Shown here: piece by piece, positions 46,056 to 55,494 of the stretch
Layout of the letters: each line of letters begins with the position of its first letter
Numbering within the stretch: position 1 is the stretch's first letter
Assembly (NCBI RefSeq): GCF_002844535.1
Contig: NZ_PJNH01000001.1
Location: 124,001 to 188,000, forward strand
Length of the DNA: 64,000 nucleotides
Direction of reading: 5' to 3'
Origin: Halalkalibacillus sediminis
GTDB lineage: Bacteria; Bacillota; Bacilli; Bacillales; Alkalibacillaceae
The notes under the pieces: generated by a model
Seen by the model: the letters and a program-made list of their open reading frames with translations, nothing else
The model's database searches: none
What the model was told of the DNA's origin: nothing
Program-made: the position numbers and the translations under genes

Positions 46056-47864
46056 GTGTCAGAAAAATCGACTGGCCTGAAAACAAGGGAAGAGGTACCT
46101 GAGAATCTAACGTGGGACCTTGAAAAAATCTTTTCGACTGATGAAGAGTGGGAAAAAGAATTTGAGTCACTTAAACAAGAGTATCCCAAAATTGCTGAAT
46201 ATAAAGGGAAAATTGCAGAGTCTGCGGAAAACTTACTAAAGGTTTTTCAAATCGAAGACGAACTGCATTTAAGAATTGAGAAATTATTCGTATATTCTCA
46301 TATGCGCAATGATCAGGATACAGCAAATAGTAAGTATCAAGATCAAAATGCACGTGCCCAAAGTCTTGCGACTCAAATGATGAGTACATTCAGCTTTGTG
46401 ACTCCAGAAATTTTATCGATGAAGGATGAAGAAATCGAAGCATTCTTAGCTGAAAACAAAGATCTTCAGCACTATGAAAAAACGTTAAGAGATATTATGA
46501 AATCTCGTCCTCATGTCCTTAATGAAAGAGAAGAGGCGTTATTAGCTAAAGCATCCGAAGTGGCATCAGCACCGGGTAATGCTTTTGGTATGTTAAGTAA
46601 TGCTGATATGGAATTCCCTACGATTAAAGATGAAGATGGAAATGAGGTACAGCTTTCTCAAGGACGTTTCCGTGATTTCTTGGATTCAAAAGACCGTCGT
46701 GTACGTAAAGAAGCATTCGATGCGATGTACGATACATTCGGAAAATACCGTAATACTTTTTCGGCCACATTAAGTGGTCAAGTGAAGAAAGATAATTTCT
46801 TCGCTGAGGCAAAAAATTATGAGTCAGCGAGACATGCTGCTTTAGATCGTAATCACATTCCTGAAAAAGTGTATGATAATCTTGTAGAAGCGGTTCATGA
46901 TCGTCTACCAGCATTACATCGTTTCATGAAACTCAAAAAAGAGATGCTTGGTGTAGATGAACTGCATATGTACGATATTTATACTCCTTTAGTTGATGAG
47001 AAAATTGAAGTGACTATTGATGAAGCTAAGGATATGGTTGTAGAAGGTTTAGCTCCATTAGGGAAAGAATATACGGATATCATCAAGCAAGGTTATGAAG
47101 ATCGTTGGGTTGACTGGGTTGAGAACAAAGGTAAGAGAAGTGGAGCTTACTCCTCTGGAGGTTATCTAACCAATCCATATATTTTGATGAATTGGCAGGA
47201 TAATATCGATAACTTGTTCACATTAGCCCATGAATTAGGCCATTCACTTCACAGTTATTATACGAGAGAATATCAAAAACCACGTTACGGAAACTATTCA
47301 ATTTTTGTTGCTGAAGTGGCTTCCACGACAAATGAAAATCTATTGAATGACCATCTATTGAAAACGCTTGATGATAAAAAGAAAAAGCTTTATCTCCTGA
47401 ATAATTTCCTTGAAGGGTTCAGAGCAACTGTTTATCGTCAGACGATGTTTGCTGAATTTGAGCATATCATCCATCAGAAGGACCAAGATGGTGAAGCTCT
47501 AACTGCTGATAAATTAACTTCTATCTACTATGAACTGAATCAGAAATACTTTGGTGAAGATGTACATGTGGATGAAGCAATTGGATTAGAGTGGGCGAGA
47601 ATTCCTCACTTTTACATGGGGTATTATGTGTATCAATATGCTACTGGCTATTCAGCAGCAACAACACTTGCATCAAAAATCCTTGATGAAGGTGAACCTG
47701 CGGTAGAACGTTTCAAAGACTATTTGAAAGCAGGAAGTAGTGCTGACCCTATTGATGTATTGAAAACAGCTGGTGTTGATATGACCACCAAGGATCCTAT
47801 TCTTGGAGCACTAGATGTATTTGAAGAAAAATTAGATGAATTTGAAAAGCTTTTAAACGAATAA
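46056..47864 (+). CDS. pepF: Oligoendopeptidase F
   Basis: This is a 602-residue M3 zinc metallopeptidase that degrades short peptides in the cytoplasm. The zinc-binding HELGHSLHSYY motif sits near residue 391, with the downstream glutamate in VAEVASTTNENLL near 417. An internal FLEGFRATVYRQTMFAEFE follows near 455. The GTG start follows TAGGGGG by eight bases. coiA lies just upstream as in B. subtilis. A hairpin with the converging small gene follows. Confidence 0.96.
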   Translation: MSEKSTGLKTREEVPENLTWDLEKIFSTDEEWEKEFESLKQEYPKIAEYKGKIAESAENLLKVFQIEDELHLRIEKLFVYSHMRNDQDTANSKYQDQNARAQSLATQMMSTFSFVTPEILSMKDEEIEAFLAENKDLQHYEKTLRDIMKSRPHVLNEREEALLAKASEVASAPGNAFGMLSNADMEFPTIKDEDGNEVQLSQGRFRDFLDSKDRRVRKEAFDAMYDTFGKYRNTFSATLSGQVKKDNFFAEAKNYESARHAALDRNHIPEKVYDNLVEAVHDRLPALHRFMKLKKEMLGVDELHMYDIYTPLVDEKIEVTIDEAKDMVVEGLAPLGKEYTDIIKQGYEDRWVDWVENKGKRSGAYSSGGYLTNPYILMNWQDNIDNLFTLAHELGHSLHSYYTREYQKPRYGNYSIFVAEVASTTNENLLNDHLLKTLDDKKKKLYLLNNFLEGFRATVYRQTMFAEFEHIIHQKDQDGEALTADKLTSIYYELNQKYFGEDVHVDEAIGLEWARIPHFYMGYYVYQYATGYSAATTLASKILDEGEPAVERFKDYLKAGSSADPIDVLKTAGVDMTTKDPILGALDVFEEKLDEFEKLLNE

Positions 47865-47870
47865 TCATAA

Positions 47871-47908
47871 AATAAGCCACTGTCTGTTTATCCAGATAGT
47901 GGCTTATC
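47871..47908. terminator. Hairpin between pepF and the small membrane gene
   Basis: ATAAGCCACTGTCTG pairs with CAGATAGTGGCTTAT. The stem is strong but the T tract is weak on both sides. Confidence 0.6.
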
Positions 47909-48077
47909 TATTACTTACACTTTTATAGGAGTTCTTTTGGGTAAGGAAATAAATATATAAAAATATTGAAAGAAATAGCAATGGCAGTGTAAAATACCGA
48001 GGTAAAATGTTCATCATACCGAAAATATTTAAAACAAAAGCCCCAAACACTATTAGCAACCAAATGAAATTGATCAT
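47904..48077 (-). CDS. Small two-helix membrane protein (YizD position)
   Basis: This 57-residue protein has two hydrophobic segments (residues 3-20 and 31-47) and a basic, Ser-rich tail. The ATG at 48077 lies about eight bases after GAGGTGGG. A GTG four codons upstream is the alternative. B. subtilis carries the small gene yizD between pepF and spxH, the same place, so it may be its counterpart. Function unknown. Confidence 0.6.
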   Translation of the reverse strand: MINFIWLLIVFGAFVLNIFGMMNILPRYFTLPLLFLSIFLYIYFLTQKNSYKSVSNR

Positions 48078-48126
48078 AACCAATCCCACCTCTCGTTACT
48101 AATATGTGTATGGAGCTTTACTGTTT

Positions 48127-49041
48127 TTATGAATGTGATTTTACTGCATTTGAATGGTATTTCCAAAAAGTCCCGTACTTAACAGGAACTTTTCCTACTT
48201 TACCAGCTAACTGTAACTTTTTCATTTCTTTTTCTGCTTTCTCTATCGGCCAGTCGAAGACGACAGCGACCTCTTTTGAAGCCACAAAATTAAAGTGGGA
48301 TAAAAAATCTTCCAAACAAGGTTTAATAGATGGCCTTGCTTCTCTTTCCATCACTTCAAATAGTGCTTTTTCATACGTTTCATAATTATGAAGACCGGAT
48401 ACTTTAAGACCGTCTTGATCTTCTTCGCGGTTGAACATGACGATTGTTGGGACTTGTTCAACCTCCATCTCACGAGTCAATTTCAAGTCACATTGTAATG
48501 CTCGCTCGGCGGTAGTTGAATAAATATCTTTCTTGAATTCTTCGACATCCAAATTCACTTTATCAGCAATTTCTATAAGCACAGGTACATCTGTAATATT
48601 CTTTTTATCCAGGAATAGATATTCTTGTAATTTCCTTAAAAATCTTGAACCAAGTCTTTGCCCCTGCATCTCTGCAGCTTTAATTGCCAATAATGCAGTC
48701 CAAGGCGAATGAATTGGGTTTTCATACCACAAATCACCGTCGCAACTCATACCAGTCCTGTTGGCGACCCTATCCCAAGAGTTGGCTAATCTTTGTTTTC
48801 TGCGAGAAGGTTTGAAGTTCAAGTCTGCGATATTTCCTGTAACGATTGGACGTAGTTTAAAATAACATCCATATTCAATAGCTAGTTTTCTTATATAAGG
48901 CTCTAATGACCAGCATTCTGGACATAAGGGATCGATAAATACATAGATTTCTACGGGTTTAGTTAATAGATTACAAAAATTAACTTGGGAATTATCGTTC
49001 GATGCAAGATTGATCATGACTTCAGAAGTTTTTCTATACAC
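48127..49041 (-). CDS. spxH: ClpXP adaptor SpxH (YjbH)
   Basis: SpxH delivers Spx to ClpXP for degradation and aggregates on stress to free Spx. The 304-residue DsbA-fold protein has FIDPLCPECWSLEPYIRKL near residue 36 with the CPEC cysteine motif, NPIHSPWTALLAIKAAEMQ near 111 and EQVPTIVMFN near 197. The start is a GTG eight bases after AAAGGAG. The trHb gene precedes it by 19 bases, as in B. subtilis, giving a small operon. Confidence 0.94.
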   Translation of the reverse strand: MYRKTSEVMINLASNDNSQVNFCNLLTKPVEIYVFIDPLCPECWSLEPYIRKLAIEYGCYFKLRPIVTGNIADLNFKPSRRKQRLANSWDRVANRTGMSCDGDLWYENPIHSPWTALLAIKAAEMQGQRLGSRFLRKLQEYLFLDKKNITDVPVLIEIADKVNLDVEEFKKDIYSTTAERALQCDLKLTREMEVEQVPTIVMFNREEDQDGLKVSGLHNYETYEKALFEVMEREARPSIKPCLEDFLSHFNFVASKEVAVVFDWPIEKAEKEMKKLQLAGKVGKVPVKYGTFWKYHSNAVKSHS

Positions 49042-49060
49042 ATCGATTTCTCCTTTCCCA

Positions 49061-49447
49061 TTACGATTCTGGTGTGTTCATCATATGATTAGCTGTCATT
49101 GTTAATCGTTCGAAGATTGAGCTTTTATAAGGCTCCTCGATTTCGGCTTCATCCAAAGCAGCTGCCATACAATCTAACCATGCATCTCGTCTAGTTGGAG
49201 TAATCGGAAATGGATTATGCCGAGCTCGTAACATGGGGTGTCCATGTTCTTGAATATATAGAGGTGGCCCTCCGAAAAATTGTGTTAAAAATTGTTTTTG
49301 TTTCCTTGCGGTTTCAGTTAGATCATCAGGGAAAATAGGTTTTAAATCAGGATGTTGAGCAACTCTAGCATAGAATGCTTCTACTAAGCGATCTACTGCT
49401 TCTTCTCCCCCAATGGCTTCAAATACATTACCTTGTTGATGAACCAT
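49061..49447 (-). CDS. yjbI: Group II truncated haemoglobin YjbI
   Basis: This 128-residue protein has the trHbO signature: FEAIGGEEAVDRLVEAFYARVAQHPDLKPIFP near residue 9, Phe-Gly-Gly-Pro-Pro in the E helix, and the proximal His in MLRARHNPFPITPTRRDAWL near residue 76. Such globins bind oxygen or act in peroxide and nitric oxide reactions. It is upstream of spxH in the same operon, and in other Firmicutes YjbI influences SpxH function. AAAGGA precedes the ATG. Confidence 0.93.
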   Translation of the reverse strand: MVHQQGNVFEAIGGEEAVDRLVEAFYARVAQHPDLKPIFPDDLTETARKQKQFLTQFFGGPPLYIQEHGHPMLRARHNPFPITPTRRDAWLDCMAAALDEAEIEEPYKSSIFERLTMTANHMMNTPES

Positions 49448-49559
49448 AATAAAATCCTTTCTTTCTCGTATATGAACGTTTATGTTTATTTTCTAGTTAT
49501 CTCTTTGGCACTTTCATTATTGTAGCAACGGTCTATGATCGATTCAAACGATATGAATA

Positions 49560-50126
49560 TTATAACGACATGAAGAAACGCTGAATTTTACTTTGAGTTG
49601 TTCTCTTAGGTATTTGGTACCTCTTTAACCAGCTGTTGAACAAGTCCAATCCACTTTCATATGTTTTTGCTTCGATCTCTAACTCGTAATCTACCTTTCC
49701 GCTATACTCACTACGGTCCAGTACTATAATGAAGTCATCTTTTTGTTTCTCTAAGCGGTGGGTGACTAAAGCACCTTTGTATTTTATCTTATGTATGGGA
49801 ACGTTCAATTCTGAGAGTTGTTTTTTTATGTTTTCTTTTAATACAATTTGATTGTTGAACCATGAATCAGCTTCTTTTTCAGACAGTCGATCATGAGTTT
49901 CGAGTAAGCCATCGCCCCGAGGCTGTTTCAAGGTGGCTACATACTTGTGGTCCTTTTTTCTTATCCGTAAAGCACACTTATTTTCTTTTAGAAAAAAGTC
50001 ATCTGTTTCAAAATAATAGTTCGTCTGTTTTTTTTGAGAATCAGGATTCTGGAATTGATCATCTGCTATATGTTGATATTCTTCTTTTGTAAGTAAATTT
50101 TTGAATTCTATTTCTAACTCTTGCAT
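49560..50126 (-). CDS. yjbK: CYTH domain protein YjbK
   Basis: This 188-residue protein of the CYTH/triphosphate tunnel metalloenzyme family has the opening signature QELEIEFKNLLTKEEYQ with the EIExK motif, then YYFETDDFFLK, ALRIRKKDHKYVATLKQP and YELEIEAK, the alternating acidic and basic strands that line the tunnel. The family hydrolyses or binds triphosphates. The ATG at 50126 follows GAGGTG by six bases. It lies divergent to relQ, like yjbK-yjbM in B. subtilis. Substrate unknown. Confidence 0.92.
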   Translation of the reverse strand: MQELEIEFKNLLTKEEYQHIADDQFQNPDSQKKQTNYYFETDDFFLKENKCALRIRKKDHKYVATLKQPRGDGLLETHDRLSEKEADSWFNNQIVLKENIKKQLSELNVPIHKIKYKGALVTHRLEKQKDDFIIVLDRSEYSGKVDYELEIEAKTYESGLDLFNSWLKRYQIPKRTTQSKIQRFFMSL

Positions 50127-50276
50127 TTGTAGCACCTCACGGCTATATGGGAATCTTTACTACTAATTAATATTATGTACGATTATTGACTAGTAAGCAA
50201 AGATTATGACCTTGGACAAATTATGATACAATGGTTGTGTATGGTAAGCGAACAAGAGAAAGTGAGGGAGTAGGCT

Positions 50277-50891
50277 TTGAATTGGGACATTTTCTTAGCA
50301 CCATATGCTCAAGCAGTAGATGAATTAAAAATCAAGTTAAAGGGTATGCGAAAGCAGTTCGATTACGAATCCCGCCATTCTCCCATTGAATTTGTGACAG
50401 GGCGTGTAAAGCCGATTACAAGTATTGTTGAAAAGGCAAGAAGACGCGAACTAAATATGAATAAAATGGAAGAAGAAGTTCAAGATATTGCTGGACTTCG
50501 AGTTGTCTGCCCATTCGTGGATGATATTTATGACGTTGCAAAAATGTTAAGAGAACGTAGTGATTTTAATATTCTTGAGGAAAAAGATTACATCGATAAG
50601 AATAAAGATAGTGGTTATCGTTCATACCATATCATTATTGAATACCCAGTTGAAACAATCTATGGACAGAAGAAATTACTGGCTGAAATTCAAATCAGGA
50701 CTTTGGCTATGAATTTTTGGGCAATTAATGAGCATTCTTTAAATTACAAATATTCGGGTAAGATGCCTGAAGAAATCCAAAACAGACTGAAAAACGCTGC
50801 TGAAGCCGCCTTCCGTTTGGATGAAGAGATGTCTAAGATCAGACAGGAAATACGTGAAGCTCAACAGGTTTTCAGAAGAAAAAAAGACTAG
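50277..50891 (+). CDS. relQ: Small alarmone synthetase RelQ (YjbM)
   Basis: This 204-residue synthetase makes (p)ppGpp from ATP and GDP or GTP. It has HSPIEFVTGRVKPITSIVEKARRR near residue 34, DIAGLRVVCPFVDDIYDV near 72 and YIDKNKDSGYRSYHIIIEYPV near 104, then EIQIRTLAMNFWA near 137, the RSH synthetase signature. It lacks a hydrolase domain. The TTG start follows GAGGGAG by seven bases. nadK follows after 31 bases, as in B. subtilis, so the two are likely cotranscribed. Confidence 0.95.
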   Translation: MNWDIFLAPYAQAVDELKIKLKGMRKQFDYESRHSPIEFVTGRVKPITSIVEKARRRELNMNKMEEEVQDIAGLRVVCPFVDDIYDVAKMLRERSDFNILEEKDYIDKNKDSGYRSYHIIIEYPVETIYGQKKLLAEIQIRTLAMNFWAINEHSLNYKYSGKMPEEIQNRLKNAAEAAFRLDEEMSKIRQEIREAQQVFRRKKD

Positions 50892-50922
50892 ATAATACTG
50901 ACAGGTAAAGGAGTTTATTTTC

Positions 50923-51735
50923 ATGAAATTCGCCGTACAATGTCGTGGAGATCAAGATTCCAAAGAAATCAAATCCAAGTTCAAAAGTTACTTATCTGAA
51001 TTTCAACTTACTTATGATGAAGAAGAGCCTGATCTAGTCATATCTGTAGGTGGAGATGGTACATTATTAGAAGCGTTCCACAAATATGTTCACCGTTTGG
51101 ATCAAACAGCTTTCATCGGAATTCATACAGGCCATTTAGGGTTCTATGCCGACTGGATACCGGATGAATTAGAGAAATTAATTATTGAAATTGCTCGAAC
51201 ACCTTTTCAAGTCGTGGAGTACCCACTTCTTGAAATCACGATTCGCCCGAAGGATTATGACGAAGAACACCGTTATCTTGCTTTGAATGAAAGCTCCGTT
51301 AAAACTGCAGAGGGTTCGGTAGTGTTGGATGTCGAAATTAAAGGTGAACACTTTGAGACTTTCCGAGGAGATGGCTTGTGCATCTCAACTCCGTCAGGTT
51401 CCACTGCATACAATAAGGCTCTAGGCGGTGCAATCATTCACCCATCATTAGAGGCTTTTCAAATCACTGAGATGGCTTCGATTAACAACCGTGTTTTCCG
51501 TACAGTAGGGTCTCCGTTGATTTTACCGAAACACCATACTGCTATGTTAAGACCAAAAAATGACCGTAGCTTTTTAATTACAATTGATCATTTATCAATG
51601 TCATTTAATCACGTTCATTCGATTCAATGTCGTGTTGCGAAAGAGCGAGTAAGGTTTGCGAGGTTTAGACCATTCCCATTCTGGAAACGGGTGCATGATT
51701 CATTTATTTCAGATTCAAGAACGGAATTGGATTAA
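50923..51735 (+). CDS. nadK: NAD kinase
   Basis: This is a 270-residue ATP-dependent NAD kinase (PpnK), which makes NADP. The [11 protein letters not shown] motif near residue 42 binds [14 protein letters not shown] near 66, LNESSVKTA near 122 and the [21 protein letters not shown] near 148 form the NAD site. AAAGGAG precedes the ATG. It follows relQ and overlaps closely the RluD-type gene (two bases apart), so the three form an operon. Confidence 0.97.
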   Translation: MKFAVQCRGDQDSKEIKSKFKSYLSEFQLTYDEEEPDLVISVGGDGTLLEAFHKYVHRLDQTAFIGIHTGHLGFYADWIPDELEKLIIEIARTPFQVVEYPLLEITIRPKDYDEEHRYLALNESSVKTAEGSVVLDVEIKGEHFETFRGDGLCISTPSGSTAYNKALGGAIIHPSLEAFQITEMASINNRVFRTVGSPLILPKHHTAMLRPKNDRSFLITIDHLSMSFNHVHSIQCRVAKERVRFARFRPFPFWKRVHDSFISDSRTELD

Positions 51736-51737
51736 TA

Positions 51738-52601
51738 ATGCAATGGAAAATTAGTAGAACATATGACAAATGGCTCGTACGTGATTATTTACTCCACGTA
51801 CGAGCTTTTTCTAAACGATTGTTGAAAGATGTGAAGAATGATGGGGCAATCTTACTGAATGGGTCTCCGGTAAATGTCCGACAGCGTGTTTCCTATGGAG
51901 ATTTTCTTATAGTTAATTTACCAAATGAATCAGGGTCTAAGTATGTTGAACCCGAAAAAATGCAGCTTTCAATCATTTATGAAGATGAACATTACCTCTT
52001 AGTCAATAAACCTAGAGGGATGGCTGTATCGCCTAACATGAATGATGAGGGTGGGACCCTAGCAAACGGGCTCATGTATCACTTCTTTCAAAAAGGTTTA
52101 CCATATACGATACACATTGTTAACCGACTCGATCGATATACTTCAGGAGTGGTACTGGTAGCGAAACATCGATTGGCCCATCATTTGATGCAAATTTCAG
52201 AGGTTGATCGACTATACCTAGCAATTGTTCAAGGAACTAGACTAGAAAAGAGGGGAACAATTGATGAACCTATCGCTCGTAATCTTCCTTCAATAATCGA
52301 GAGAAAGGTTTCAACAGAGGGTAAACGCGCGGTGACTCATTATGAAGTGGTTGAAGAAAAGAATGATTACACATTAGTGAGAATAAATTTAGAGACAGGT
52401 AAAACTCACCAAATCCGAGTTCATTTTAGTCATATCGGTTATCCTTTAATAGGAGATGATTTGTACGGTGGTCCGATAGAATTATTGAAGGGCCAGGCAT
52501 TACACTGCCGTTCAATTCGTTTTTTTCATCCATATCACAAGCAGTGGATCTCGGGATATGCATCTCTCCCTAAAGAAATAAAACATATAGTAGAAAAATA
52601 G
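51738..52601 (+). CDS. yjbO: RluD-family pseudouridine synthase YjbO
   Basis: This 287-residue protein has an S4-like N-terminal part, SKRLLKDVKNDGAILLNG, then the RluA/RluD catalytic signature HIVNRLDRYTSGVVLVAK near residue 132, with the catalytic Asp. GKTHQIRVHFSHIGYPLIGDDLYGG near 215 completes the active fold. The substrate could be 23S rRNA or tRNA, not decided by sequence. It starts two bases after nadK, with a GG-A-T ribosome site only moderate. Orthologous to yjbO by position. Confidence 0.9.
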   Translation: MQWKISRTYDKWLVRDYLLHVRAFSKRLLKDVKNDGAILLNGSPVNVRQRVSYGDFLIVNLPNESGSKYVEPEKMQLSIIYEDEHYLLVNKPRGMAVSPNMNDEGGTLANGLMYHFFQKGLPYTIHIVNRLDRYTSGVVLVAKHRLAHHLMQISEVDRLYLAIVQGTRLEKRGTIDEPIARNLPSIIERKVSTEGKRAVTHYEVVEEKNDYTLVRINLETGKTHQIRVHFSHIGYPLIGDDLYGGPIELLKGQALHCRSIRFFHPYHKQWISGYASLPKEIKHIVEK

Positions 52602-52653
52602 ACTCACGTTCAAATCACTGAATCAGTAACTTGACGGTGAGTCTATTTTTTAG
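52594..52653. terminator. Long bidirectional hairpin between yjbO and rodA
   Basis: AAAATAGACTCAC pairs with GTGAGTCTATTTT, with a small internal ACTGA-A-TCAGT hairpin, and T runs on both strands. Confidence 0.8.
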
Positions 52654-53831
52654 TCATCTTCTTGTTCAAACATATATTGCTTTTGTCGTGATCGAACATT
52701 CAGAATTAGTCCGATCGCTGCCATATAAACTAGTAAAGACGTTCCGCCCTGACTTAAGAAAGGCAATGGTAAACCTGTTAATGGTAGCAATTGAATAGAC
52801 ATTCCGATGTTCTGAAAGATTTGGTAAGAAAGCATCCCGACTACGCCGATGCTTAGATAGGTTCCAAATGGATCCTTACACTCTAACGCAATTTGGATGA
52901 TTCTATATATTAATAGAAAGTACAGTGCAATTACCACACTTGAGCCAATAAAACCAAATTGCTCGGCAATTGCAGTGAATATCATATCAGAATGTCTCTC
53001 AGGCACATAGACATCAAAAGACATCATGCCTTTGCCAAATAATTGCCCTGATCCTATCGCAAGCATAGATTTAATTACTTGCATTGATGAACCGTCTTGA
53101 TATAAATGAGGATTTTGCCATGCTTCAATTCTTTGGACAAAATGTCCAAAGCCTTGTTCCTCAAGCAGGGTAACAATTTGGTCATTATAAGCAGTGTAGA
53201 TATATGTCAGCGCTATTCCGACCAGCAAAGTTATACCTGCAATAATTGCTAATACGCGCCACCTGATTCCTGATATCAAAATAAGAAATCCTGCAATTGC
53301 AGCGATTACAAGAGCTGAACCTAGGTCAGGTTGAATAAAAATCAGGCAAAGGGGAGGTAAAGTTAAGAGTACAATTTTCCCCAGTAAGAAAAGGTCGTAT
53401 TTCAAACTTTTTGTCGTCCATTTCTCATTATGTGAAGTGATTACGTGCGCCAAAAGAATTACCAGAAATAGCTTCATGAATTCTGATGGTTGAACTGTCT
53501 GTCCAGCAATCACGTACCAACTCAACGCCCCGTTCAGTTCCAAACTCCAAGGCAGAAAAAACAATCCTACAAGCATGCCGATTCCTAATATGTACAATGG
53601 CCATGCCATTTTACGATACTTATCGAAATCCAATATCATCAGCATAAAAATAGCAACTATGCCAATTAAGAACCAGACACCTTGCTTTAAGTAGAACATG
53701 CTCCCCTGTAAGTTTGAGGGAAGGTAACCGTCCAGTGTATATAATGTGAAACAGCCGATGAATACTAACGCTGTCATAACTGTAATTAAAAATGAATCAA
53801 GCTTCGGCTTTTGTATATTGTCGTTGTTCAT
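52650..53831 (-). CDS. rodA: RodA-type SEDS peptidoglycan polymerase
   Basis: This 393-residue protein has about ten helices and the SEDS (RodA/FtsW/SpoVE) signature: QPSEFMKLFLVILLAH near residue 120, LIFIQPDLGSALVIAAIAGFLI near 165 and PLPFLSQGGTSLLVYMAAIGL near 353. It polymerises lipid II. Its close homologues in Bacilli act in elongation. The ATG at 53831 follows AAGGAG by eight bases. It lies divergent to mgtE. The GTGAGTCTATTTTT terminator follows. RodA rather than FtsW is inferred. Confidence 0.9.
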   Translation of the reverse strand: MNNDNIQKPKLDSFLITVMTALVFIGCFTLYTLDGYLPSNLQGSMFYLKQGVWFLIGIVAIFMLMILDFDKYRKMAWPLYILGIGMLVGLFFLPWSLELNGALSWYVIAGQTVQPSEFMKLFLVILLAHVITSHNEKWTTKSLKYDLFLLGKIVLLTLPPLCLIFIQPDLGSALVIAAIAGFLILISGIRWRVLAIIAGITLLVGIALTYIYTAYNDQIVTLLEEQGFGHFVQRIEAWQNPHLYQDGSSMQVIKSMLAIGSGQLFGKGMMSFDVYVPERHSDMIFTAIAEQFGFIGSSVVIALYFLLIYRIIQIALECKDPFGTYLSIGVVGMLSYQIFQNIGMSIQLLPLTGLPLPFLSQGGTSLLVYMAAIGLILNVRSRQKQYMFEQEDD

Positions 53832-53972
53832 AGAAGTACTCCTTAAAAACATTCATATTCCTATTCTTCATGATACCCCACAATACACCAAAATTAAATA
53901 GGTAAAAGTTTGTGAACAGACATATTTGTGTATACAATAATGGAAAGGAATAAGAGGGAAGAGGGTGTCTTT

Positions 53973-55337
53973 ATGGAACCGAATCACGAAGAGCCAAAAC
54001 TCGAAGCTTTTGATAAAATTTTAGTAGCCTTAGAGAACGAGCAGATCGATTTGTTCCGTTCGGAATTTTTAGAGCTTCATCCTTACGATCAGGCATCGAT
54101 TTTTGATGAAGTGACTGAAGATAGAAGACAACAAATATATACCTACCTTTCTCCTCAAGAAATGTCAGAGGTTATTGAGCATTTTGATTTTGAAGATGTT
54201 TCCCCTCTTATCATTGAAATGAACCCAACTTATGCTGCGCACATACTAGCTGAGATGTCTACAGATGATGCAGTAGATATAATGAATAACTTTGAAAAAG
54301 ATCAGGTTGCAAGTTATTTGACACTTATGCATAAAGAAGAAGCCGATGAGATTAAAGATCTTCTTCATTATGAAGAGAAGACTGCAGGTAGTATCATGAC
54401 AACAGAATTTGTTGTTGTGAATAAAAATATGACAATCCGCGAAGCAATGGTTCATCTCCGAACACAAGCTCCTGATGCTGAAACGATTTATTATGTGTTC
54501 GTCGTAGATGAAGATAAACATTTAGTTGGAGTTATTTCTCTTAGGGACCTTATTATTTCAGAAGAGGATTGGCTAGTCAGTGATATTATGAGTGACAGAG
54601 TAGTCTATGTTTCAGTTGGTGAAGACCAAGAAGTAATTGCTAAGATTATGCGTGACTACGATTTTTTAGCATTACCCGTAGTCGACTTCAAAAAGCATAT
54701 TTTAGGGATTATCACTGTTGACGACATTATGGATGTCATGGAAGAAGAAGCAAGTGATGACTATTCAAAACTTGCTGCTGTTTCTGATATGGACCGTGCG
54801 GATCTAACACCATTCGATGCCGCTAAGAAACGTTTGCCTTGGTTGATTATCTTATTGTTCTTAGGGATGGTGACAGCCAGCTTGATTGGTCGTTTTGAAA
54901 ATACATTAGATCAAGTAGCTATTCTTGCGGTGTTCATCCCAGTAATTGCGGGGATGGCTGGTAATACTGGAACTCAGGCGCTAGCCGTGACTGTGCGTGG
55001 TATTGCAACAGGAGACATTTCAAAAGAGGGCAAATTAAAACGTCTGAAGAAGGAAACTCTGACTGGACTCATTACGGGAATAACTTGTGGTCTTATTATA
55101 ACTGGTGTAGTCATGCTTTGGTTCGGTCATGTCTATCTTGGGATGATTGTAGGATTCTCAATATTATGTTCTTTAATCGTGGCAACAATAGCAGGTTCTT
55201 TCCTTCCTTTATTGATGCACAAAATGAATATTGACCCAGCAGTAGCGAGTGGACCGTTTATAACGACCATCAACGATATTATTTCGATCATCATTTATTT
55301 TGGTACGGCTACTATTTTCATGGATTTATTGATATAA
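53973..55337 (+). CDS. mgtE: Magnesium transporter MgtE
   Basis: This 454-residue protein has an acidic N domain of superhelical repeats, two CBS domains (residues 125-255) and a C-terminal five-helix pore (from about 285) with FIPVIAGMAGNTGTQALAVTVRG, the MgtE signature. ATG at 53973 follows GAGGGTG. An upstream start lacks a site. No M-box Mg riboswitch was found in the 140-base gap to rodA. Function: Mg2+ uptake with feedback by the N domain. Confidence 0.95.
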   Translation: MEPNHEEPKLEAFDKILVALENEQIDLFRSEFLELHPYDQASIFDEVTEDRRQQIYTYLSPQEMSEVIEHFDFEDVSPLIIEMNPTYAAHILAEMSTDDAVDIMNNFEKDQVASYLTLMHKEEADEIKDLLHYEEKTAGSIMTTEFVVVNKNMTIREAMVHLRTQAPDAETIYYVFVVDEDKHLVGVISLRDLIISEEDWLVSDIMSDRVVYVSVGEDQEVIAKIMRDYDFLALPVVDFKKHILGIITVDDIMDVMEEEASDDYSKLAAVSDMDRADLTPFDAAKKRLPWLIILLFLGMVTASLIGRFENTLDQVAILAVFIPVIAGMAGNTGTQALAVTVRGIATGDISKEGKLKRLKKETLTGLITGITCGLIITGVVMLWFGHVYLGMIVGFSILCSLIVATIAGSFLPLLMHKMNIDPAVASGPFITTINDIISIIIYFGTATIFMDLLI

Positions 55338-55342
55338 GGTAA

Positions 55343-55382
55343 AGACCTCCCCAAAGAATTATTATTATGGGGAGGTTTTTTC
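55343..55382 (+). terminator. Terminator after mgtE
   Basis: GACCTCCCC pairs with GGGGAGGTT and a T run follows. Confidence 0.85.
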
Positions 55383-55403
55383 GCATAAAGATGTGAACAG
55401 TTC

Positions 55404-55448
55404 TTGCGATTATACAATATTTTATATAAAATAGGACTAGGTACTAAT
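55404..55448 (+). promoter_or_regulatory. fabI promoter with FapR-like operator
   Basis: TTGCGA (55404-55409) and TAAAAT (55427-55432) are 17 bases apart. A FapR-like palindrome at 55430-55448 overlaps the -10, with the right half GGTACTAAT matching fully and the left half six of nine. Confidence 0.7.
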
Positions 55449-55494
55449 AACAAATCATAAGAAAGTATTATATCCTGTTTGGAGGCCAATAAAT

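Noticed and set aside
48104-48385. Plus-strand ORF of 93 codons
   Set aside because: It is antisense to the C-terminal half of spxH and has no ribosome site.
53832-53972. Mg2+ (M-box) riboswitch before mgtE
   Set aside because: The divergent gap to rodA is only about 140 bases and shows no M-box conserved core or leader terminator.
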